Below, in pieces: positions 57,935 to 64,000 of a stretch of 64,000 bases of DNA (position 1 is its first letter; the number at the start of each line of letters is the position of its first letter). The stretch lies in contig NZ_JACIDR010000001.1 in assembly GCF_014196425.1 (NCBI RefSeq), positions 1,291,880 through 1,355,879 on the forward strand, read 5' to 3'. A program made the position numbers and the translations under genes. Under the pieces are notes generated by a model that did not search any database, had not been told where the DNA came from, and saw only the letters and a program-made list of their open reading frames with translations. This stretch comes from Hansschlegelia beijingensis (GTDB taxonomy: Bacteria > Pseudomonadota > Alphaproteobacteria > Rhizobiales > Methylopilaceae).

Positions 57935-58579
57935 TCAGACGTTTTCGATCATGATGCCGCTGATCTCGTTCGCGACGTCCTCGAAGCGATCCACGACGTC
58001 CTCGAGATGCCGGTAGATCTCGGCGCCGATGAAGTACTCCATCGGATTGTCGCGGCCCACGGACTGGAACAGCTTCTTCAGCCCCTCGTCGTGCAGATCG
58101 TCCGAGCGTCCTTCGACGCGCGTCACCCGCTCGGTAAGTTCGCTGATACGGGTGGCGTGCTTGGCGATGGCGCTGAGCAGCGGAACCGCCTCGGCGGTCA
58201 GGTTGGCGGCGTCGACCACCGTCACCCCCATTTCGCGCATCAGCGGATCGAAGGTGCGCACCTCGTAGAGAGTGATCACCTTGGCGGTCTTGTTCATCTG
58301 GTCGATGGCGTCGTCCATCGACTGGATGAGGTCCTTGATGTCGCCCCGGTCGAACGGCGTGATGAAGCTGCGCCGCACCGTCTGCAGCACCTCCCGGGCG
58401 ATGTCGTCCGCCTCATGCTCCCAGCGGACGATCTCCGCACAGTAGCGCGGCACCTCGTCGCCGCCCTCGAGCAGCTTCTGCAGCGCCAAGGCGCCGGCCA
58501 CGAGGGTGCGTGAATGGCTCTCGAACAGGTCGAAGAACCGGTCCTCACGGGGCATCAGTTTGCGGAACGCGCTCAGCAT
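57935..58579 (-). CDS. DUF47 (PhoU-like) pit accessory protein
   Basis: A 214-residue helical protein of the DUF47/TIGR00153 family. Blocks such as EDRFFDLFESHSRTLVAGALAL, WEHEADDIAREVL, FITPFDRGDIKDLIQSMDDAID and YFIGAEIYRHLEDVVDRFEDVAN follow the family pattern, including the E-x-x-x-D metal-binding type helices shared with PhoU. These proteins accompany Pit transporters and are thought to regulate them. The ATG at 58579 is used because the upstream in-frame 45 residues are not PhoU-like. First gene of the operon with pit. Confidence 0.93.
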   Translation of the reverse strand: MLSAFRKLMPREDRFFDLFESHSRTLVAGALALQKLLEGGDEVPRYCAEIVRWEHEADDIAREVLQTVRRSFITPFDRGDIKDLIQSMDDAIDQMNKTAKVITLYEVRTFDPLMREMGVTVVDAANLTAEAVPLLSAIAKHATRISELTERVTRVEGRSDDLHDEGLKKLFQSVGRDNPMEYFIGAEIYRHLEDVVDRFEDVANEISGIMIENV

Positions 58580-58707
58580 CACCTTCGGCCTCTCGTCGGT
58601 CGCCGCCAGGGAGAGTTTCGGATCCGAGGACCCGGGCGTCCGGCTCGTTGGCAGGTGAAGGAAAACGCAGGCCCTGTCCAGTGGCCGCCAGCCGCGCCGG
58701 GCGGGGA

Positions 58708-58725
58708 GCGTCACATTCCCGTCAT
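58708..58725. promoter_or_regulatory. Weak Pho-box-like direct repeat upstream of the DUF47-pit operon
   Basis: On the plus strand GCGTCAC, four bases, CCGTCAT gives two 7-base half-sites spaced as in a Pho box (consensus CTGTCAT-N4-CTGTCAT). Each half keeps the GTCA core. It lies ~130 bases before the DUF47 start, in the opposite orientation. Only suggestive. Confidence 0.25.
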
Positions 58726-58758
58726 GCGCTGTGGCGCCTATGCGACGCGCCGTCCCCC

Positions 58759-59820
58759 TCAGGCCGCGGACGCGCGCTCCCAGTACCCCACTACCATGTG
58801 GCGATCGCGGGCGAGCTTCCAGGCTGAGCGGAGATGGGAGCGGATCGCCTTGGCGGTCCCGTATTCACAGGCGACCCAGGCGTAGGGTTCGTGGCCATCC
58901 GGCAGCGCCACCGACGCCACGGCGCCGGTCAGCGGCGAGGCCTCCGCGAGGGCGGCGGAGCGATGCAGCCACCGGATCTCGAAGCCGGCCGGCGCCTTCA
59001 AGCGAACCTCTTCGCCCGGCCCGTCCACTTCGATCAGGGCGGCCCCGCGGGCCTCCGCCGGCATCAGCTCGAGGGTGCGGGCGATCGCCGGAAGGGCCGT
59101 CTCGTCGCCCGCCAGCAAGGTCCAGCCGGACTGCGGCGCCATCTTGCCGACAGGGCCGGCCATGCCGCAGACGGCGCCGAGCCGCGCCTGCGCCGCGAAG
59201 CGCGCGCCCGGACCGGGGTCGTCGTGCAGCACGAAGTCGATGTCGATCTCGCCCGCCTCGGGCCGCACCTGACGCACCGTGTAGTAGCGGACGGCGGGCT
59301 TGCGCTCCTCCGGCGGCCAGACGATCTGCCCGTCGGCCCCGACCCGCGGCCATTCAGGGACGGCGAGCCCCTCCGGGGGAAAATACATCCGGACGTGGAG
59401 GCCTTCGCGCGAATCGAAGCGCGCGAGATCCTCGCCCGAGAAGGTCAGGCGGCGCATCTTCGGCGTGAGCTCGACGACGGACCTGAGGGTGAGTTCCCGG
59501 AAGTCCGCGATACGGTCAGACGCCGCGACGTGGCCCCGCCAGGCGATGGTGGGCCTGAAGCCCTCGCAGAACTCCTCGACGTGATCGGCCACGAATGCGC
59601 GCAGCAGCTCCAGAGAGCCCAGGTCCGGCGCCGTGATCTCCACCTTGAGCGCGGCCGGCGTGACCTCGATCACGCCGCTTCCGATCCCCAAATCGGCGAT
59701 GGTTCGGCCGTCGCGGTTCTCGCAGACGACGTCATGCTCCTGCATGTGCTCGATCAGCAGCGACGCCACGCGGGGCGCATCCGGCAACGTCACTTCGGTG
59801 CGTGAGATCAGGGACGCCAC
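58759..59820 (-). CDS. DUF2218-SIP fusion: siderophore-interacting FAD/NAD(P)H reductase
   Basis: A 353-residue fusion. Residues ~8-90 form a DUF2218 domain (PRVASLLIEHMQEHDVV, then GVIEVTPAALKVEITAPD). From about 105 on is a siderophore-interacting protein of the ViuB/YqjH type: MRRLTFSGEDLARF, HVRMYFPPEG, the FAD-binding VRYYTVRQVRPEAGEIDIDFVLH, GPVGKM, and the C-terminal SIP part WTLLAGDETALPAIARTLE with AWVACEYGTAKAIRSHLR. These enzymes reduce ferric siderophores in the cytoplasm to release iron. The GTG start at 59818-59820 has GGAGGAA upstream. I could not confirm an Irr, RirA or Fur site in the 663-base upstream gap. Confidence 0.92.
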   Translation of the reverse strand: MASLISRTEVTLPDAPRVASLLIEHMQEHDVVCENRDGRTIADLGIGSGVIEVTPAALKVEITAPDLGSLELLRAFVADHVEEFCEGFRPTIAWRGHVAASDRIADFRELTLRSVVELTPKMRRLTFSGEDLARFDSREGLHVRMYFPPEGLAVPEWPRVGADGQIVWPPEERKPAVRYYTVRQVRPEAGEIDIDFVLHDDPGPGARFAAQARLGAVCGMAGPVGKMAPQSGWTLLAGDETALPAIARTLELMPAEARGAALIEVDGPGEEVRLKAPAGFEIRWLHRSAALAEASPLTGAVASVALPDGHEPYAWVACEYGTAKAIRSHLRSAWKLARDRHMVVGYWERASAA

Positions 59821-60483
59821 TGGGTTCCTCCAGATCAGAGCCGCGCCGGGGCGGAACAGAAGGCGTTCTAGTCCGTCCCGCGCGGTCTGCGCAAACGGTT
59901 CCTGCTGTTTTGTACTTGTTCTAATTCTGGATCGACTTGGACTGACGGCCTGGGGGAAGCGCCGTGGCGCTCGTCCTCAGGCGGCGACGCTAGGCCAGCG
60001 CGCCCGCTCCGCTCTGACAGCGGCGCGACAGCAGGTTTTCCCCGCTGTTATCCCCGCGGGACGGCGTGCGGCCGTCATGGCTCAGATCGGCTCGGAAACG
60101 AGCGTCGAGGGCGGCACGATCCCCAGCTCGTAAACCTTCCATTCACCGCCGGCTGACACTATATCTGGTGTCGCGCTGCGGCAACACTCACGAGGGATAG
60201 ACGGAAGGCCGGGATAACTCGAAAACGCGACTCGACCATCCCGGAGACTCGATCTAGCTTTCGGACCTCGCCGCCGACGCCCCGCAAAGGCGCCTCGGCG
60301 GGCCGGGAATTATGAAAGACATCGTCGCGGGCAGGCGCCATCGCCATCCCGATTGCGCCTGCGCAGCCTTTGCGCCGGAACGGTCGTCTGCGTCCTGGCG
60401 ATGAACAAGAGGCCGCCGGCCGACCGCCGGCCCGAACGTGTCCGAGAGGCAGGTTCGGCATCAGACCTGGAGCTTCGGACGCC
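59821..60483. other. Divergent intergenic region between SIP and nrdJ
   Basis: 663 bases without a supported gene; a plus-strand open frame at 59633-60133 lies mostly antisense to the SIP gene and has no motifs. The nrdJ-proximal half contains an NrdR-type box at 60156-60171. I saw no cobalamin riboswitch (no recognisable B12 box), which would be one expectation before a B12-dependent enzyme. Confidence 0.55.
60156..60171 (+). promoter_or_regulatory. NrdR box upstream of nrdJ
   Basis: ACACTATATCTGGTGT matches the NrdR consensus ACACWATATATWGTGT at 14 of 16 positions. It also contains a TATATC that could serve as a -10, so bound NrdR would block RNA polymerase. A clear second box at the usual ~31-base spacing was not found. 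Confidence 0.65.
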
Positions 60484-63400
60484 ATGCGCATCGAACGTCG
60501 CTACACCAAGGCCGGCCAGTCTCCTTACGCCGAAGTCCCGTTCCGCAAGGCGACCTCCGAGATCCGCAATCCGGACGGCTCGACCGTGTTCCGCGCGGCC
60601 GACATCGACGTGCCGGAGGCGTGGAGCCAGGTCGCCGTCGACATCCTGGCGCAGAAGTACTTCCGCAAGGCCGGCGTGCCGGCCAAGCTGAAAGCGGTCG
60701 AGGAGAACACCGTCCCGTCCTGGCTGTGGCGCTCCGTAGCCGACGAGGCCGCGCTCTCCGAGCTGCCCGAGGCCGAACGCTATGGCCCCGAGCGCGACGC
60801 CCGGCAGGTGTTCGACCGGCTCGCCGGCACCTGGACCTACTGGGGCTGGACCCACGACTATTTCGACACCGAGGAGGACGCCCGCGCCTTCTTCGACGAA
60901 CTCGCCTACATGCTGGCGACCCAGAAGGCCGCGCCGAACTCCCCGCAATGGTTCAACACCGGCCTCTTCTGGGCCTACGGGGTCGACGGACCGAGCCAGG
61001 GCCACTTCTACGCCGACCACAAGACCGGCGAGGTCCGCCCCTCGGCCTCGTCCTATGAGCGGCCGCAGCCGCACGCCTGCTTCATCCAGGGCGTCTCGGA
61101 CGACCTCGTGAACGAGGGCGGCATCATGGATCTGTGGGTGCGCGAGGCGCGCCTGTTCAAGTACGGCTCCGGCACCGGCTCGAACTTCTCCGGCCTGCGC
61201 GGCGAGGGCGAGCGGCTGTCCGGCGGCGGCAAGTCGTCGGGCCTGATGTCCTTCCTCAAGATCGGCGACCGGGCCGCGGGCGCGATCAAGTCCGGCGGCA
61301 CCACGCGCCGCGCGGCCAAGATGGTGGTGGTCGACGCCGATCACCCCGACATCGAGTCCTATGTCTCCTGGAAGGTGAAGGAGGAGCAGAAGGTCGCGGC
61401 GCTCGTCACCGGCTCGCGGATCGTCAAGAAGCACGTCCGCGCCATCCTCAAGGCCTGCGTGAACTGCGAGGGCGAGGGCGACGACTGCTTCCTGCCGGAG
61501 AAGAACCCCGCGCTGAAGCGCGAGGTGAAGCTCGCCCGCAAGGCGCAGGTCTCCGACAACATGATCCGTCGCGTGATCCAGCTCGCCAAGCAGGGCGAGC
61601 AGGACATCGACCTCGAGACCTTCACCACCGACTGGGACGGCGAGGCCTACCTCACGGTCTCCGGGCAGAACTCGAACAACTCGGTGCGCGTCACCGACGA
61701 CTTCCTGCGCGCCGTGGAGAATGACGGCGACTGGACGCTGACCGCCCGCACCACCGGCAAGCCGGTGAAGACCCTCAAGGCCCGCAAGCTGTGGGACCAG
61801 ATCTCCTACGCCGCCTGGGCCTGCGCGGACCCCGGCGTGCAGTTCCACACCACGGTGAACGACTGGCACACCTGCCCGGCCTCCGGGCCGATCCGGGCGT
61901 CCAACCCGTGCTCGGAATACATGTTCCTCGACGACACGGCCTGCAATCTCGCCTCGCTCAACCTGCTGCAGTTCCGCCGCGCGGATAAGTCGTTCGACGT
62001 CGAATCCTACGCCCACGCCTGCCGGCTGTGGACGGTGGTGCTCGAAATCTCGGTGCTGATGGCGCAGTTCCCGTCGCGCCAGATCGCGGAGCTGTCCTGG
62101 CGCTACCGCACGCTCGGCCTCGGCTACGCCAATATCGGCGGTCTGCTGATGTCGTCCGGCATCGCCTATGACAGCCGCGAGGCGCGCGCGCTGTGCGGCG
62201 CGCTCTCCGCGCTGATGACCGGCGTCGCCTACGCGACCTCCGCCGAGATGGCGGGCGAGCTGGGCGCCTTCGAGGGCTTCGCGCCGAACCGCGAGCACAT
62301 GCTCCGGGTCATCCGCAACCACGCCCGCGCCGCGCGCGGCGAGGCGCAGGCCTATGAGGGTCTGTCCACCCTCCCCGTCCCGCTCGACGTCGCCGCCTGC
62401 CCGGAAGCCTCCGTGGTGAAGGCCGCACAGGACGCCTGGGAGCGCGCGCTCAAGCTCGGCGCCGCCCATGGCTTCCGCAACGCGCAGGTCTCGGTCGTCG
62501 CCCCGACGGGCACGATCGGCCTCGTGATGGACTGCGACACCACCGGCATCGAGCCCGACTTCGCGCTGGTGAAGTTCAAGAAGCTGGCCGGCGGCGGCTA
62601 CTTCAAGATCATCAACCGCGCCGTGCCGGAGGCGCTGCGCGCGCTCGGCTACTCGGAAGCCGAGATCGCCGAGATCGAGGTCTACGCGGTCGGCCACGCC
62701 TCGATGCGCCAGGCGCCCGCCATCAACCCCGTGACGCTGCGCGCCAAGGGATTCCCGGACGAGCTGATCGACACGCTGGAGGCTGCCTGCAAGTCGGCCT
62801 TCGACGTCAAGTTCATCTTCAACAAGTGGACGCTCGGCGAGGAGTTCCTGACCGGCGCCATGAAGGTGCCGGCCGAGAAGCTCGACGACCCGGCCTTCGA
62901 CCTGCTCGCCCATCTCGGCTTCTCCAAGGCCGAGGTCGAGGCCGCCAACACGCATATCTGCGGGGCCATGACGGTCGAGGGCGCGCCGCACCTGAAGCCG
63001 GAGCACTATCCGGTGTTCGACTGCGCGAACCCGTGCGGCCGCACCGGCAAGCGCTTCCTCTCGGTCGAAAGCCACATCCGCATGATGGCGGCGGCGCAGC
63101 CCTTCATCTCGGGCGCGATCTCCAAGACCATCAACATGCCGAACGACGCGACCGTCGAGGATTGCGCCAAGGCCTATGAGCTCAGCTGGAAGCTCGCGCT
63201 GAAGGCGAACGCCCTCTACCGCGACGGCTCCAAGCTCAGCCAGCCGCTGTCGGCGCAGCTGATCGCCGACGACGAGGAGGACGCCGACGAGGCGGTCGAG
63301 GCGCTGGTCGCCCAGCCGCAGGCGGCCCGCACCGCCCAGGTCATCGAGAAGATCGTCGAGCGCGTGCAGATCGTGCGCGAGCGCGAGAAGCTGCCGGGCC

Positions 63401-63882
63401 GCCGCAAGGGCTACGCCCAGAAGGCGATCGTGGGCGGACACAAGGTGTACCTGCACACGGGCGAGTATGACGACGGCCGCCTCGGCGAGATCTTCATCGA
63501 CATGCACAAGGAAGGCGCGGCCTTCCGCTCGGTGATGAACAACTTCGCCATCGCGGTCTCGCTCGGCCTGCAGTACGGCGTGCCGCTCGAGGAGTATGTG
63601 GAGGCCTTCACCTTCACCCGCTTCGAGCCGGCCGGCTTCGTGCAGGGCAACGACACGATCAAGAACGCGACGTCGATCCTCGACTACGTGTTCCGCGAGC
63701 TCGCGGTGTCCTACCTGTCGCGCTACGACCTCGCCCATGTCGACCCGTCGGAGATCACTCCGGACTCGATCGGCAGCGGCGTCAGCCAGGACAAGGCCCC
63801 GGCGCCCGCCCCCGTCTCCAAGGGGCTTCTGCGCGGGCGGCAGCTGACGGCGGTCGTGACGCCTGCTCCTTCGGCCGAGCCG
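60484..63882 (+). CDS. nrdJ: Vitamin B12-dependent (class II) ribonucleotide reductase, 3' end cut off
   Basis: About 1,133 residues are readable before the sequence degenerates; the frame stays open to the end. It reduces ribonucleotides to deoxyribonucleotides using adenosylcobalamin. Landmarks: [20 protein letters not shown] start, [29 protein letters not shown] with an active-site Cys near 199, [39 protein letters not shown] with the catalytic Cys near 476, and [23 protein letters not shown]-terminal parts include [14 protein letters not shown] [14 protein letters not shown] and [29 protein letters not shown]. The missing end should hold the C-terminal redox Cys pair. Preceded by an NrdR box and weak GGAGC ribosome-binding site. 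Confidence 0.95.
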
Positions 63883-63883
63883 C

Positions 63884-64000
<117 letters not shown>

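Noticed and set aside
59821..59960. Irr/RirA/Fur iron box before the SIP gene
   Set aside because: An A/T-richer patch with AGAATTAGAAC on the minus strand was seen, but it lacks the palindromic arms needed to call a site.
59900..60483. Cobalamin riboswitch before nrdJ
   Set aside because: No B12-box-like sequence or plausible multi-stem fold could be found by eye.
60310..63738. A 1,142-codon open frame on the minus strand
   Set aside because: It is antisense to nrdJ throughout, has no recognisable motif and arises from GC-rich third positions on the opposite strand.

Overview
The window is GC-rich, densely packed bacterial DNA whose gene content fits an alphaproteobacterium of the order Hyphomicrobiales (Rhizobiales). 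Pointers are a TIGR02301-type secreted protein, the pit/DUF47 phosphate pair, a class II B12-dependent ribonucleotide reductase, an NrtR-like regulator with a worn-out Nudix domain, and candidate promoters of the alphaproteobacterial general stress response (sigma-EcfG, GGAAC-N16/17-CGTT). I cannot name the genus. The last ~115 bases are a poly-C/G artefact that cuts off nrdJ, so this is probably a contig end.

Layout. 0-21 kb is mostly core and housekeeping: end of an FAD-linked oxidase, SRAP protein (yedK), NUDIX hydrolase, LysE exporter, dihydroorotase, ygfZ-tag, dctA, HD and tyrosine-phosphatase-like proteins, NrtR-like and LysR regulators, prfC, a phosphoesterase/lipid kinase pair, an APC permease, a large charged OmpA-like protein, and a hydratase/TIGR02588/TIGR02587 operon. 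A CAU tRNA lies at 21.4 kb. From 21.5 to 25.1 kb the DNA looks less GC-rich and carries a GSCFA/SGNH pair, a ~630-base gap and a YhiM (DUF2776) homologue; this may be acquired.

25-31.7 kb holds an SDR, a GMC oxidoreductase, an alpha/beta hydrolase divergent from an Lrp regulator, a tiny Rmf/CrpP-like ORF and a CPA2 antiporter. 31.9-35.2 kb has three surface-glycan-type genes: a sulfotransferase-like protein, a pyruvyltransferase-like protein, and a TPR protein fused to a GT29 (sialyltransferase)-like domain. 35.5-44 kb has DUF1007/NicO metal export, a phospholipase D/EEP/flippase trio, a DUF4142 protein, an isochorismatase-like hydrolase and glutamine-dependent nadE.

The most interesting part is 44.0-56.8 kb. 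Two divergent, tightly overlapping operons flank a 417-base control region. Leftward: inositol-3-phosphate synthase, a histidine phosphatase, a methyltransferase and a glycosidase that looks circularly permuted. Rightward: two sugar-nucleotide epimerases, a GT4, three tandem CgeB-like glycosyltransferases and a UXS-like enzyme, followed by four small stress-type genes. A sigma-EcfG-like promoter faces the inositol operon and another precedes the last small gene, so I infer a stress-induced inositol- or methylated-sugar glycan or glycoside. The set has no Wzx/Wzy-type exporter or polymerase.

The window ends with pit/DUF47, a DUF2218-SIP ferric-siderophore reductase and nrdJ, which has a good NrdR box upstream. 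I saw no insertion sequences, CRISPR arrays, prophage or rRNA.
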